Part shown: positions 1 to 9,590 of the stretch, piece by piece
How the letters are laid out: each line of letters begins with the position of its first letter
How positions within the stretch are numbered: the stretch's first letter is position 1
Source: Bacteroidota bacterium
Lineage (GTDB): Bacteria > Bacteroidota > Bacteroidia > Flavobacteriales > Weeksellaceae
Direction: 5' to 3'
NCBI GenBank assembly: GCA_018902795.1
Contig: JAHIQD010000007.1
Location: forward strand, 26,191 to 90,190
Length of the DNA: 64,000 nt
Position numbers and translations under genes: made by a program
Notes under the pieces: model-generated
What the model saw: the letters and a program-made list of their open reading frames with translations, nothing else
What the model was told of the DNA's origin: nothing
The model's database searches: none

Positions 1-135
1 CATATTATCAATTGTGCTAAAATTGGCGCTGATGTAGTGACTTCACCTTTGGCATCAATTCTTAACTTATTGAAACACCCGCTTACAGACAGCGGTTTGG
101 CGCAATTTGTTGCAGACGCAAAAAAAATGGATTAA
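1..135 (+). CDS. fsa: Transaldolase / fructose-6-phosphate aldolase-type protein, C-terminal part
   Basis: Only the last 44 codons are in the window; the gene starts upstream of base 1. The visible tail has the end of the small transaldolase (FSA/TalC) family: HIINCAKIGADVVTSP followed by LKHPLTDSGLAQFVADAKK. In this family the HPLTD segment and the closing helix pack against the TIM barrel. The expected role is cytosolic C3 transfer or aldol cleavage between fructose 6-phosphate and smaller sugars in the non-oxidative pentose phosphate pathway. Whether it is a true transaldolase or an aldolase cannot be decided, because the Schiff-base lysine lies outside the window. A strong terminator follows 22 bases after the stop. 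Confidence 0.82.
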   Translation, partial: HIINCAKIGADVVTSPLASILNLLKHPLTDSGLAQFVADAKKMD

Positions 136-156
136 TTTTTAATCTTAAATAAATAG

Positions 157-187
157 AAACCGTCCGGAATTTTCGGACGGTTTTTTT
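157..187 (+). terminator. Rho-independent terminator of the transaldolase gene
   Basis: The 10-bp perfect stem AAACCGTCCG / CGGACGGTTT has a 7-base loop and runs into a tract of seven T. It sits directly after the transaldolase stop codon. Confidence 0.9.
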
Positions 188-237
188 GTGCTTAAAAGGG
201 TAAGCATTACAATTTCTGTGATCTTTGATCTTAATCC

Positions 238-264
238 AAAAAAAAATCCTGCATTACTGCAGGA
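238..264 (-). terminator. Terminator downstream of tRNA-Arg
   Basis: Read on the minus strand, the stem TCCTGCA / TGCAGGA has a 4-base loop and is followed by nine T. It would end the transcript that carries the tRNA and probably the beta-barrel gene before it. Confidence 0.85.
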
Positions 265-276
265 ATTATTTTTTAG

Positions 277-350
277 TGACCCGGAAGGGACTCGAACCCC
301 CAACCCTCAGAGCCGAAATCTGATATTCTATCCAATTGAACTACCGAGCC
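277..350 (-). tRNA. tRNA-Arg (anticodon UCG)
   Basis: The reverse complement folds as a 74-nt cloverleaf. The acceptor stem is GGCUCGG with CCGGGUC and discriminator A. The anticodon stem is UCAGA/UCUGA around the loop UUUCGGC, so the anticodon is UCG (Arg, CGA codon). The T loop is UUCGAGU. CCA is not encoded. It begins only 9 bases after the stop codon of the beta-barrel gene on the same strand and has its own terminator, so it is probably processed from a longer transcript. Confidence 0.95.
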
Positions 351-359
351 TCACTACAT

Positions 360-2138
360 TTAAAAAGAAATCTTTACTCCTCCCAAAAACTGTGCTCCCA
401 AAACTTTATAACCTTTGAAAGTCTGATAATTGGTGTTCAGTAAATTATTTCCGAGTGCAAAAATACTGAAATTTTTGTGAACTTTGTACTCTGCGGACAG
501 ATTTAAATCAGCAAAACCGCCAACTTTATCATTCGTGTCTTCAGTTGCTACAAACAGATTAGGCGAAGTAGCTGATTCTGCGAAAGAAAAGGAGTTCGTC
601 GTTCTGTCGGAGCTGAAAATCGCTTTCGCTCCCAGATTCAGTTTTTTTCCCAGAAGTGAATATTTTCCGCCCAAACTGGCTTTCACCAATGGCCTGTTAT
701 AAATATGATCGTTATTATCGAGGATATACTTTTCAAAATTCAGTTCCCCGTCCAAAACCAGATTGGCTAATGGAAAAAACTGGATACTTCCTTTGACTTC
801 ACTTTTTGTTCCGTTGTCATAAGCCGCAGAAAAAGTATTCGCAAAGTCATAAGGTGCTCTCTCCAGTGTGAAACTGTTATCAAACAAACTGTTTGCCTTG
901 AAGAAAAGAATGTTATTCATCTTCGCAAAACCGGCGCTCACATCATATTTAATACTCTGATCGATATCTCCGCGAATCCCGAAATACACATTATACTTTG
1001 TTTCGGTTGGATGAAGTTCCTGATCTGAAACCAAATACGGATTTTCTTCGAGTAAGTTAGCGTAAGAATTCAGTTTCAAACCGCCGTCCACTCCACCGTA
1101 AAATTTAAATTCGTCTGCTGCTGCGATCTGAACTTCTGCTTTCGGGAACCAGTAGGTTTTGTTGTTTTTAGCTTCTTCGGTCAGAAGATTACTGTTGTTT
1201 TTAGCATTTAAAAATGAAAAATCCGAACCGATCATGATATACGATTTCCCTTGGAAGAACGTCAGTTTAGGTGATAAAGTGGCGTTGAAGAAATTGGAAG
1301 AATTCTGGTCGAGTAAAGAGAATTCAGACTTCAAAGTCTCCAGGTTAACGCCCAGATCGGCATTCATCGTTAAATCATTTACCGGAAGTTCCACCGCATG
1401 TTTCGAAAGATTGACCAAAATTTCTGCCTGTGTCTCTTTTGCATTAAAATGATCACTCAATATTGAAGATTTTAAGCGGACATCATTCAGGATTTCATTG
1501 GAATAAAAATCATAATATCCATTCAGTTTAAAACGATTGGTTTTCTGCTGTAAATCAATATTGGAATCTGGTTTCAGGGCATAAATTCCGTAATAATTAT
1601 AATCATTCAAACCGTAATCAGCGTTGATATTGAATTTGCCTTTCTCACCAAAAGAGTTAAGATAAGCGCCAACATTGGCCGAGCTTTGTTTGGAATTCCA
1701 GTCATATTCCTTTTTCAAACCTGTTGTTGAAAGAAAATGTACGTCTCCGCCGACTTCCAGCTGGTTTTCAAGCGTAGTTGAAATATTTCCGTCAGCTAGA
1801 ATCTTTCCAAAATTTCCCATTCCAAGCTGGAAATAGTTGTTATGATAATCCGCATTGAATTTAGGTGAAATATCCTCGCCCTGAATGGTGGACGTCTTGA
1901 AATCAGAAGCCGCCGGAACATCGGTAATATCATATTTGAGGTTCAGCGAATCCTGGGTTTTCTTTTCTTTGGGAGGATAGTTTTTTTCCGCGGCAACGGA
2001 TGTTTTTTTCTTTTCTATTTTCTTTACTTCGGGTTCGCGCTTGCGGTCCAGGATCAGCTTTTCTTCTTTAATCTGAGAAAATGCGACCTGAGAAATCCCT
2101 AAAAACAATATCGACAATATCTGAACTTTCTTTTTCAT
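360..2138 (-). CDS. Outer-membrane beta-barrel protein (TonB-receptor-like, no plug)
   Basis: The 592-residue protein has a signal peptide ending near AFS-Q at residue 21. A charged, probably disordered linker rich in K, E and R follows to about residue 70. The rest shows alternating polar and aromatic strands typical of an outer-membrane beta-barrel, and it ends in phenylalanine (VKISF), the usual last residue of barrels. The C-terminal strands (NFSIFALGNNLLNTNYQTF) resemble TonB-dependent receptors, but I see no plug domain or TonB box, so energised transport is doubtful. It lies 60 bases downstream of the large TPR gene on the same strand, and the two probably form one unit at the envelope. 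The substrate or partner is unknown. Confidence 0.75.
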   Translation of the reverse strand: MKKKVQILSILFLGISQVAFSQIKEEKLILDRKREPEVKKIEKKKTSVAAEKNYPPKEKKTQDSLNLKYDITDVPAASDFKTSTIQGEDISPKFNADYHNNYFQLGMGNFGKILADGNISTTLENQLEVGGDVHFLSTTGLKKEYDWNSKQSSANVGAYLNSFGEKGKFNINADYGLNDYNYYGIYALKPDSNIDLQQKTNRFKLNGYYDFYSNEILNDVRLKSSILSDHFNAKETQAEILVNLSKHAVELPVNDLTMNADLGVNLETLKSEFSLLDQNSSNFFNATLSPKLTFFQGKSYIMIGSDFSFLNAKNNSNLLTEEAKNNKTYWFPKAEVQIAAADEFKFYGGVDGGLKLNSYANLLEENPYLVSDQELHPTETKYNVYFGIRGDIDQSIKYDVSAGFAKMNNILFFKANSLFDNSFTLERAPYDFANTFSAAYDNGTKSEVKGSIQFFPLANLVLDGELNFEKYILDNNDHIYNRPLVKASLGGKYSLLGKKLNLGAKAIFSSDRTTNSFSFAESATSPNLFVATEDTNDKVGGFADLNLSAEYKVHKNFSIFALGNNLLNTNYQTFKGYKVLGAQFLGGVKISF

Positions 2139-2198
2139 AAATTCTTTTATCTAATTTTTGCAGCAACGCGTTTCATCACGTTCAATTTGAGATTTTTC

Positions 2199-5159
2199 TT
2201 ATTTAATGAGCTTTTTCACCTCTTTTGCTTCCGCAACAATTTCCGGAAAATCCTGGTAATTGGCGATAATCTGATCAACGGTATAACTCGCCTGATAATT
2301 ATCTTTCAGTCCGATATAATTTTTTGCCATCAACACCAACGCTTTTGCACCCCAATATTCTTCGGAAGCGTAATTGTTTGCCAGTTTGAAGATTGTTTCA
2401 TTGGAAGTTTTAAATGCTTTGGCCTTGTTCTGGTAAAATGCTTTTGCATAAAAAGATTCCGCGGCAACTTCGGTATTTGAAGATTTTTCAAGAGCGGCGT
2501 AAGCGGCTTTTGCATCAGTGTCTTTTCCTTTGTTCATCAAACTTCTGGCTTTTATAACTTTGGCCTGTTCGATAACGGAAGCTGAGTTTTTAGCGTTTTT
2601 CAAGACCAAATCTGCATAGTTTTCGGCCTGACCGAAATTCTTTTCTTCTGCATAGATTTTCATCAGTTCCAGATTCGCGAAGTTTTTCACATTCACGTTC
2701 GTAGAATTGGCAAGCGGTTCCAGATATTTTTTAGCTTCATTGGTATTGTTCTGATCCAGATAAATCTGTGCTACTCGGGTCTGCGCGTCTTCCTGATAAT
2801 CATTCTGAACATTCGCAACTTCCTGTAAAACCAACAGCGCTTTTGCAGAATTTTTGGTTTGGTAATAACTTTCTCCCAGTTCGTACTGAGCCTGATAAAG
2901 GCCTTCTCCGGTTGGATTTTGCGTCAAATATTTTTCGTAAAGCGGAATTGCTTTGCTGTAATCTTTTGCTGCGTAATAGTTTTTCGCTGCATTCAGGTTG
3001 ATTTCATCGAGTTCCGAAGCATCAATTTTCACCCCTAAACTCTGCGCAAAACTCTGGTAACCGGCAATATCATTATTTTTGATAAAAGCAGGTCTGGAAG
3101 CCTGAACAATTTTACTTGCATAGGCCGTATTTCTGTATTGGTTTCCAAGCGACCGGAATTCGGAAAGCGCCTTGTCATTCTGGTTAAGATCAATATAATT
3201 CTGCGCACGGTAAATCTGCGCATTGGCAACTAAATCTTTATCAGAACTGCTCCTGATGACCTGACCAAAATAATCATTTGAGTTGCTGAAATCGTCGTTT
3301 GCTGCGTAAGCCGTGGCAATTTCATACTGCGCATCATCAACATATTCTGAATTCCTGTATTGTGTGATCAGCTTTTTCAAAGTAGAAATCTTCGCTTCGG
3401 TATCACCTTTGAAACCAAGCGCCATTCCCTTCTGAAATAAGGTATAATCGTCAGCATTTTCAGCCTTTTCATAAATCGCAATGGCTTCATTCAGCTGATT
3501 GTCCGCATAATAAGTATCTGCTAAACGGAGTTCGGCGTCATTTTTAAACTCAGCTTTTGGATTTTTCAGGTATTCAGAAAAATACTGTTTTGCTTTTTCA
3601 AATTTTTTCGATTTGAAATAGGCATAACCCAAATCGTAAGACAACTGCTGCTTTTCAGGGAAGTTTTCATTGGTTAGCTTTTCATAACGAACTATTGCTG
3701 AAGGGTAATTTCCTTTCTGATAATAGGTTTGAGCCAACCAATAAGTCGCTCTGGTATTGAACTCCTTATTGATGTTAAATTCCAGACTTCTTAGAAAATA
3801 TTTTTCAGCGGCGTCGAAATTTCCTTTATTAAATTCTTCAGTTCCCAATAAAAATGAAACTTCCTGATCGATTTTATTCAGTTCCGGAGTGGAATTCGGC
3901 ATTTTATCAATCGCGCTCAATGTTCCTTTATAATCTCCGGAATACAGATAAGATTTCACCAGCAGCGATTTCATTTCTGCTGTTTCCGCACTTTTCGGAT
4001 ACTTACTGATATAACTTTGAATCACGACAGGCGCCGATTCAAAAGGATTTCCGATGTCGTAGCTGAGTTTTGCATACTGCAAGTGCGCCAATCTCTGTAC
4101 TTTCGCATCATAACTCATCTGATATGCAGATCTGAACGCCGAAAGCGCTTCCTGCTTTTTGCCCACCGCAAGGTAGGCGTTCCCCAACTGATAATACGCA
4201 TTTTGGGAAGTTGCAGAATTGCTGTTGATCAGCTGGTTATAATAAGAAACGGCTTCATCATATTTTTTAAGCTGTGCGGAAACAAAACCCATCTCATACA
4301 AATCGCTTTCAGAAGGAGTGGTTTTGCTTTCCAAGTAATTTTTCAGGTGAGGATAAGCAGAAGCGTAATCGCCTTTCATGAAATAACTCTCCCCGATAAT
4401 CTTGTGAACCTCAGCTTTATATTCAGAAGAAATAGGTTCTGCCAGCAAAGAATTCCCTTCTGTAATGGCTTTGTCGTAATCTTTCTGATTGAAATACATC
4501 TGCACATAGTATGGTTTTACCAGATGTGCATATTTTTCATTGTCTTTAATCTGGTCGAAAAAAGAGAAGGCTTTGTCATTCTGACCGTCGGCATAATAGA
4601 GATGTCCCAACATGTATGCAATGTCATTTTTGTCTGTATCGCCGGCATTTTTATATGCTTCTTCCAGTGCCTCAATCGCACCGGCAGAATCTCCGGTCAT
4701 GAATTTTGCGTATCCCAATTTTGTGATGTACTGGGTGTTTTCTTCTTTGGAAAGCTGGTACTGATTAACGTTTTTCAATGTTTCCAGTGCTTTTTCGAAA
4801 TCTTTCTGAGCTAAATAATAATCAGCCAGCGGAAGATTCGCCTGTGCAAAATAAGCCGAGTTGGGATATTCCTTAATAAAAGCTTCCAAACCCTGTTCTG
4901 CATGGTTTTTCCTTAAGATAACGCCAATTACATTATCAAAAAACTGTGAGGCTTCCTTCCGGGAGTTCGACAGCGATCCGTTGTAGAAATACTGTCTTGC
5001 ATATTCGAACTGGGAAGCATTGTAAATTTTATTTTGATAAAGGTTTTCAGCCAGACTGAACCGGTAGTTTTCGCGGTCGCTGAAGTATTGGGATTGTTGA
5101 GCTTCGGAAAGTCCGTAATAGAAAATTGCGGTAGCAATGATGATTTTTTTTGAATTCAT
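2199..5159 (-). CDS. Large exported tetratricopeptide-repeat protein
   Basis: The 986-residue protein has a short signal sequence (MNSKKIIIATAIFYYGLSEAQ). Almost all the rest is tandem TPR-type helical hairpins, visible as recurring patterns such as AYFAQANLPLADYYLAQKDF and AYWLAQTYYQKGNYPSAIV-like repeats with A-x-Y-x-L-G/A-x-x-Y motifs, roughly 20-25 units. No catalytic domain is visible. TPR arrays are protein-binding scaffolds, and the export signal places this one in the periplasm or at the outer membrane. The beta-barrel gene follows 60 bases downstream, and the pair is often conserved in flavobacteria as far as I recall, so the TPR protein may assemble with that barrel. No specific process can be assigned. 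Confidence 0.8.
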   Translation of the reverse strand: MNSKKIIIATAIFYYGLSEAQQSQYFSDRENYRFSLAENLYQNKIYNASQFEYARQYFYNGSLSNSRKEASQFFDNVIGVILRKNHAEQGLEAFIKEYPNSAYFAQANLPLADYYLAQKDFEKALETLKNVNQYQLSKEENTQYITKLGYAKFMTGDSAGAIEALEEAYKNAGDTDKNDIAYMLGHLYYADGQNDKAFSFFDQIKDNEKYAHLVKPYYVQMYFNQKDYDKAITEGNSLLAEPISSEYKAEVHKIIGESYFMKGDYASAYPHLKNYLESKTTPSESDLYEMGFVSAQLKKYDEAVSYYNQLINSNSATSQNAYYQLGNAYLAVGKKQEALSAFRSAYQMSYDAKVQRLAHLQYAKLSYDIGNPFESAPVVIQSYISKYPKSAETAEMKSLLVKSYLYSGDYKGTLSAIDKMPNSTPELNKIDQEVSFLLGTEEFNKGNFDAAEKYFLRSLEFNINKEFNTRATYWLAQTYYQKGNYPSAIVRYEKLTNENFPEKQQLSYDLGYAYFKSKKFEKAKQYFSEYLKNPKAEFKNDAELRLADTYYADNQLNEAIAIYEKAENADDYTLFQKGMALGFKGDTEAKISTLKKLITQYRNSEYVDDAQYEIATAYAANDDFSNSNDYFGQVIRSSSDKDLVANAQIYRAQNYIDLNQNDKALSEFRSLGNQYRNTAYASKIVQASRPAFIKNNDIAGYQSFAQSLGVKIDASELDEINLNAAKNYYAAKDYSKAIPLYEKYLTQNPTGEGLYQAQYELGESYYQTKNSAKALLVLQEVANVQNDYQEDAQTRVAQIYLDQNNTNEAKKYLEPLANSTNVNVKNFANLELMKIYAEEKNFGQAENYADLVLKNAKNSASVIEQAKVIKARSLMNKGKDTDAKAAYAALEKSSNTEVAAESFYAKAFYQNKAKAFKTSNETIFKLANNYASEEYWGAKALVLMAKNYIGLKDNYQASYTVDQIIANYQDFPEIVAEAKEVKKLIK

Positions 5160-5361
5160 TTAATCCTGTTTTTCAGAAAAGGTTTTGAATTGAATAAGCG
5201 GACGTTTTTATGGCTTAAAGCCACAAAAAAACTTTCCACATTTATTCAACGAAAATAAAGAAAACTTATTGTCTGTACAAGTTAATTGAGATATTGTGGA
5301 AATGTTAATAAGTTTAGTTTTAAACTTTAATCCAGTCAGTAAGAAAGTGTTAGACCGCCTT
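5160..5361. other. Intergenic region with an A/T-flanked hairpin
   Basis: This 202-base gap separates the T9SS surface-protein gene from the TPR gene. It contains one inverted repeat at 5204-5232, in which TGGCTT pairs with AAGCCA and both arms are extended by T and A runs. On neither strand is it followed by a clean T tract, so it is not an obvious terminator. It could be an attenuating hairpin or the 5' leader of the TPR mRNA. I see no gene. Confidence 0.5.
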
Positions 5362-8300
5362 TTAATTCCTGTTTTTAAGCATAATCCAGCCCTGACGCTG
5401 TTCGTTCTTTTTTGTCACGGGATCAAACCATGAAGCCGTGTACCAGTAAGATGCCGTTGAAAGTGAATGTCCGCCGGAAGTTCCGTCCCAGGAAACCTTA
5501 TTTTTATCCTGAGTTTCGAACACTTTATTTCCGTAACGGTCCACGATCACTACAGAAATGTTTTCCATTTTATCTAAATTTTCAATGCTCCAGAAATCAT
5601 TAATCCCGTCTGAATTGGGTGTAAATGCATTGTTGATTTTAATAAAATAAATGGTTTTTGGCTCTCCAAAACAGCCCGTCGCAGATTCAACCTGAATAAT
5701 ATAGGAAGCTGCTGTCGGATTCATTAAAACATTTGAATTCTGAGCAATACCATTGAAGTAATATTTATAAGGTTTCACACCACCGCTCGCAATCACTTCA
5801 ATCGAATTGTTGGTTTGGTTCACTACCTCAATTTTAGGCTGGTTTTCGTCGGAAACCATAAACTGATGCGTGTAAGTACAGCCCGCCGCATTGGTAAGCT
5901 CTACCGAATAACTGCCGGCTTTGCTGATGTTCACAGTAGGTGAGGTTTCCCCTGTACTCCATTTTCTGGAAACATTTTCCGGTCCGGCATCGATATTTAA
6001 AGTCTCTCCGTAGCAGATGAAGTATTTATCCAAAAGTGTTGAGGATTTGGTGGGCGTATTTACCTTCAGGTTGATTTTAGCTAAAGCCGGACAGAATCCG
6101 GGAAGCATAATTTTTAAATACACTGTCTGCGCAAATGCTGTTTCATTAGTATAAACTGCAGGAATAATCTGCGTAAGAGTCTGATCTTTAAAATATTCAA
6201 AAACGGCAGCGGGATCATTCGTGAATACTGCTTTTTTGGAATTTAAATCAAACGCATTTTTGCCGTCAAAATCTGAATCACAAAGAGGGTAATCGGTTTC
6301 ATTGGTCAATAGTACGGAACCCGTGCCTTTAGTAAAAGTAACTGTTTCAACATCTGAAACGCATCCAGTCGATTTATCTTTCATTAAAAACTGCACCGTT
6401 TTCGGTAATACCGACACATCGAAATCAGCAGGAAGCGGGTTTCCGGAAACGTCAGAAAAAGTATACTGGGTTGAATTGGTGATCACCGCATTCTGGAAAT
6501 TCTGTAATGAATAAGTGACTTCATTACAAATCAGGATTTGAGAAATCTGTGATGCCGGTTTTGGATTGAACTGCAGGTCAAAATTTACCACATCATCACA
6601 AGTAGAATTGTAGATGATTTTAATATAAGGCTTGGTCCCCAAAACAGACGAATCATAATTGGTCACCTGACCCGGTGTAAGCAGCGTTCCGTTCTGGGAA
6701 TAATACTGTATTGAAGGGACAACCGGCGGCTGTGCATTGGTCAGGCTTGAAACCGTCTGCGTTAAATTGAACAGGCTATTTCCCACACAGTTCTTAAGTA
6801 TGATGGGATTGGGAGAGACAACGCGGGGTTTTGGATAGACCACAAGCGTGACTGCAGGAAAGTTCTGGGCTACACAACCGGTCGTGTTATCCACTACTCT
6901 GATGTATAAAACCGTGTTGCCAAGGCCGCTTCTGAACGCAGTAGAATTCGGTACGGAATTATCACCTGCCTGCGCTCCTGCAGGTGTTGTGTGATAAGTT
7001 ACCGTTACACTTCCCGGATTTACTTCATTATCGAACAGCGCATGCAGATTATAGGTCTGTGTGGAACTTGCGCACTGCACCAGATCTGGATTATTAGGAT
7101 TCGGTGTATTCGCAGTGACCTGAGGATAGGTAGTAAAGCTGACCGTTCCTGTGGTCTCGCAGGCGAAATTGGGATGTTTGATTTTTACATATACCGGATT
7201 ATTGAGTGAAGGGTTTACTTCAGTTAAATTATAATTAATACCGTCAGTGGAGAACAAAATATTAACATTCAGCGACGGGGTGAATTTGGTTTTAAAATCA
7301 GCAGCCTTGTAACTGGTAAGTACAGTGCAGGTTTTATCCGGAGAATACACTGTTCCGTTAACCGGCAGGGAAGCAAAGACCATATCGAAAGAATCAGTGA
7401 AGGTACATGTTCCTGCAGTATTCTGAGCCCTGACGGTTATCGTTCTGGTGGTATTGGCGGCAATTGGGAAACTGGTGTAATTTGGGATATTTACTCCATT
7501 CTCCTCAAATACCACACTGTACTGTGAAGGATTTGCCGGATAATAATCGTAGAGATTTACGGTTGTCGAAGTACTCCCATCAGTTTTACAAATATATTTC
7601 GGGCTGTTGTTAAATGGCGGGAAGCTGTTGGTGAAATTCACCGATATCGGTGCAGAATCATTAAAACAGGCTGCATTGCTGGTGTGCCTCATTCTTACAA
7701 AATAAGAACCGGTAACCGAAACGGCCGCCTGATTGGTGGTAGAAATAACCGCCGGATTACCCACCTGAAACCATTCATAAGACATACCAGGCAGCAAGGG
7801 AGTTTCCAATACTGACTGGGAACAGGCCGCGCTTTTTATGGAAACAGCAGGCACCGGGAGTGCTGAAAATATAATCTGATCCGAAACCGCCGCTCCTATC
7901 TGTACTCCTGAAGGATCGTGATAAGTCACCTCCACTTTCAAAATATCACCATCGTTAGGTGAAAAACCTGAGAGAGTGTCTGCTGTTGCTCCGGTAATTG
8001 GTGTTCCGTTGCGGTACCATTTGAATTGTGGGGTAAGATTTTGGTTTGGGGTGAAAACCCATGCTACCCCTTCACTTTTCCATTTTCCGTTATTGTAATT
8101 ATTGGTCGTGTTACTGTGAACCGGCACTTTAAATTTCGAAGCATCATCATTCTGAATCCCCAGAATTGCATTATAGGAATCTTCTGTCTTATTGTTAACG
8201 TAGATAATAATCCTTCCGTCTTCCAATAAAATAATATTGCTGTAATAAGTGGTGCTTGAAATGCCCCCAGTTCCGTTTGTCCTGATCTGATTCTGGAAGG

Positions 8301-8916
8301 AAACCAGCAGTCCATTTACTCCGCCAAATATTATATTTTTGTACAGATAAGTCACACTTGAATTCTGAGAACGCGGAATTAAATCGGTGTAACCAAAAAA
8401 TATCTGTGCCAGATTAAGTTCCTGAGTCGGATTATTTTTAAATACTTTATTATAATCAGTGGAAGGCAGCACAGAATAGGTATTGTAGCCCGTAATCCCG
8501 CTGTAAGTCCGATCAGTATACGTGTTGGTATCTTTTAAATTATCAAGCTCGGGATCATTGGTAAAGACCAGTCTGCCGTTGCTTCCCATCACGGCTTTGG
8601 TGTAATTTTTCCCGTAAAAACTGAATGTAAAACCGATAGGAAAAGACTCACTGAATTTATTGGCTCCCGTTGCAGGAAAATTGATGGGTATGGAACCGGC
8701 CGAAAGCGGGTAATTGGAAGGCAAATCCTTTGTCATGGCATAATCCCCTGTCGAGGTTGCCGCTGCATCCACTTTCAGATTAAAACTGTTCCCTGCACAA
8801 AAATACTGTTGCGCCGGATAACTCACATTGGTTATCGGATTATAAAGGTTTACCGTTTGGCTAAAACCTGAAATAAAAAAAAAAATGAACAGTAAAAAAT
8901 AAATCTTCCGCATCAA
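5362..8916 (-). CDS. T9SS type B sorting-domain surface protein (gliding-motility-associated C-terminal domain)
   Basis: The 1184-residue secreted protein starts with a hydrophobic signal peptide (MMRKIYFLLFIFFFISGFSQ). The middle is a series of Ig-like or PKD-like beta-sandwich repeats rich in T, N, S and paired cysteines. The last about 90 residues are a gliding-motility-associated (CHU_C / T9SS type B) domain: NAFTPNSDGINDFW, then VVIVDRYGNKVFE, WDGTSGG and a final GWIMLKNRN. Proteins with this tail are exported through the type IX system and held at the cell surface, often as adhesins; no enzymatic domain is evident. A -7 box TATTTTTG on the minus strand (8930-8937) lies just upstream. 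The signal peptide is encoded across an 11-base T run (8875-8885 as A on the plus strand), a possible slippage site. Confidence 0.88.
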   Translation of the reverse strand: MMRKIYFLLFIFFFISGFSQTVNLYNPITNVSYPAQQYFCAGNSFNLKVDAAATSTGDYAMTKDLPSNYPLSAGSIPINFPATGANKFSESFPIGFTFSFYGKNYTKAVMGSNGRLVFTNDPELDNLKDTNTYTDRTYSGITGYNTYSVLPSTDYNKVFKNNPTQELNLAQIFFGYTDLIPRSQNSSVTYLYKNIIFGGVNGLLVSFQNQIRTNGTGGISSTTYYSNIILLEDGRIIIYVNNKTEDSYNAILGIQNDDASKFKVPVHSNTTNNYNNGKWKSEGVAWVFTPNQNLTPQFKWYRNGTPITGATADTLSGFSPNDGDILKVEVTYHDPSGVQIGAAVSDQIIFSALPVPAVSIKSAACSQSVLETPLLPGMSYEWFQVGNPAVISTTNQAAVSVTGSYFVRMRHTSNAACFNDSAPISVNFTNSFPPFNNSPKYICKTDGSTSTTVNLYDYYPANPSQYSVVFEENGVNIPNYTSFPIAANTTRTITVRAQNTAGTCTFTDSFDMVFASLPVNGTVYSPDKTCTVLTSYKAADFKTKFTPSLNVNILFSTDGINYNLTEVNPSLNNPVYVKIKHPNFACETTGTVSFTTYPQVTANTPNPNNPDLVQCASSTQTYNLHALFDNEVNPGSVTVTYHTTPAGAQAGDNSVPNSTAFRSGLGNTVLYIRVVDNTTGCVAQNFPAVTLVVYPKPRVVSPNPIILKNCVGNSLFNLTQTVSSLTNAQPPVVPSIQYYSQNGTLLTPGQVTNYDSSVLGTKPYIKIIYNSTCDDVVNFDLQFNPKPASQISQILICNEVTYSLQNFQNAVITNSTQYTFSDVSGNPLPADFDVSVLPKTVQFLMKDKSTGCVSDVETVTFTKGTGSVLLTNETDYPLCDSDFDGKNAFDLNSKKAVFTNDPAAVFEYFKDQTLTQIIPAVYTNETAFAQTVYLKIMLPGFCPALAKINLKVNTPTKSSTLLDKYFICYGETLNIDAGPENVSRKWSTGETSPTVNISKAGSYSVELTNAAGCTYTHQFMVSDENQPKIEVVNQTNNSIEVIASGGVKPYKYYFNGIAQNSNVLMNPTAASYIIQVESATGCFGEPKTIYFIKINNAFTPNSDGINDFWSIENLDKMENISVVIVDRYGNKVFETQDKNKVSWDGTSGGHSLSTASYWYTASWFDPVTKKNEQRQGWIMLKNRN

Positions 8917-9134
8917 ATATGTGTTTGGTCAAAAATACGATTTTATCTTAAAACTTGAATTCAGCTGTTTTTAGTATCCGGTTTCCAAAAGAAATAAGGT
9001 TCTTTAGGAGAAAAAGCAGATTGGCTCCAATTCTTTTTAAAGATGCCCTCAACTCTTCATTAAATACCAGTAAATTCTTGTTAACCGATCCCCCTTTGAA
9101 ACTTGCTCATCATCATTTTAAGAAAAAAAAAGAA

Positions 9135-9164
9135 ATGTGCAAAAGTTGTGCTAATTTTACATTG
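9135..9164 (+). repeat. Copy 1 of a duplicated 28-30 bp motif
   Basis: The sequence runs ATGTGCAAAA, GTTGTGCTAA, TTTTACATTG. It matches the copy at 9591-9618 over the first ten bases and over the closing TTTACATTG, with a 2-base gap and few changes between. It is in direct orientation, about 456 bases from the other copy. Confidence 0.6.
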
Positions 9165-9365
9165 AGTAAATGAAATCCCGGTAGAAACGCTGTATCAGAT
9201 TTGTATTCAGCTCAATTCAATAAGTTGTTCAAGGACTCAAAAAGTAAAAGGTCAACCGGCTTTAGCAGCAGACCTGTTTTACTAATGCCTACTTCGCTGA
9301 TAATCCATCATAAAACTACTGTAAAACCAATATTTATCCAATATTCTATTGGACTTTTATTGGAC

Positions 9366-9590
9366 CTATATTAGAGTTATATTGGAGATAAGTCGAAGGA
9401 TGGTAGAAGCTGCTATCAAGTTGTGAGAAAGAACCCATACTTTATCTGTTTTTCCTATAGGTTTAGCCCGTCGAATCCTTCGGTAGCTTTGCGGCAGCAT
9501 TTCGGCAGTAATAAAACCATAATCCCACCAAATTGGAGACTTTGCTGCTGCACCGCATGCAATGTGTATCTTCATCATAAACTTGGGTTC
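9366..9590 (-). repeat. Candidate dispersed flavobacterial repeat (pseudo-coding)
   Basis: On the minus strand this can be read as an open frame with segments such as GAAAKSPIWWDYGFITAEM and RIRRAKPIGKTDKVWV. There is no recognisable domain and no promoter in the right place. I recall near-identical short hypothetical proteins in other Chryseobacterium-type genomes, which is typical of a repeated non-coding element that happens to be open. Copy number in this genome cannot be judged from the window. Confidence 0.35.

Noticed and set aside
4017..4814. A 265-codon plus-strand open frame opposite the TPR gene.
   Set aside because: It lies wholly antisense to a well-supported TPR gene, has no promoter or domain, and its composition (many F, I, R, H) is what an antisense frame of such a gene gives.
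5204..5232. A rho-independent terminator for the T9SS type B gene.
   Set aside because: The stem is present, but neither strand has a T tract directly after it; I record it only as a hairpin.
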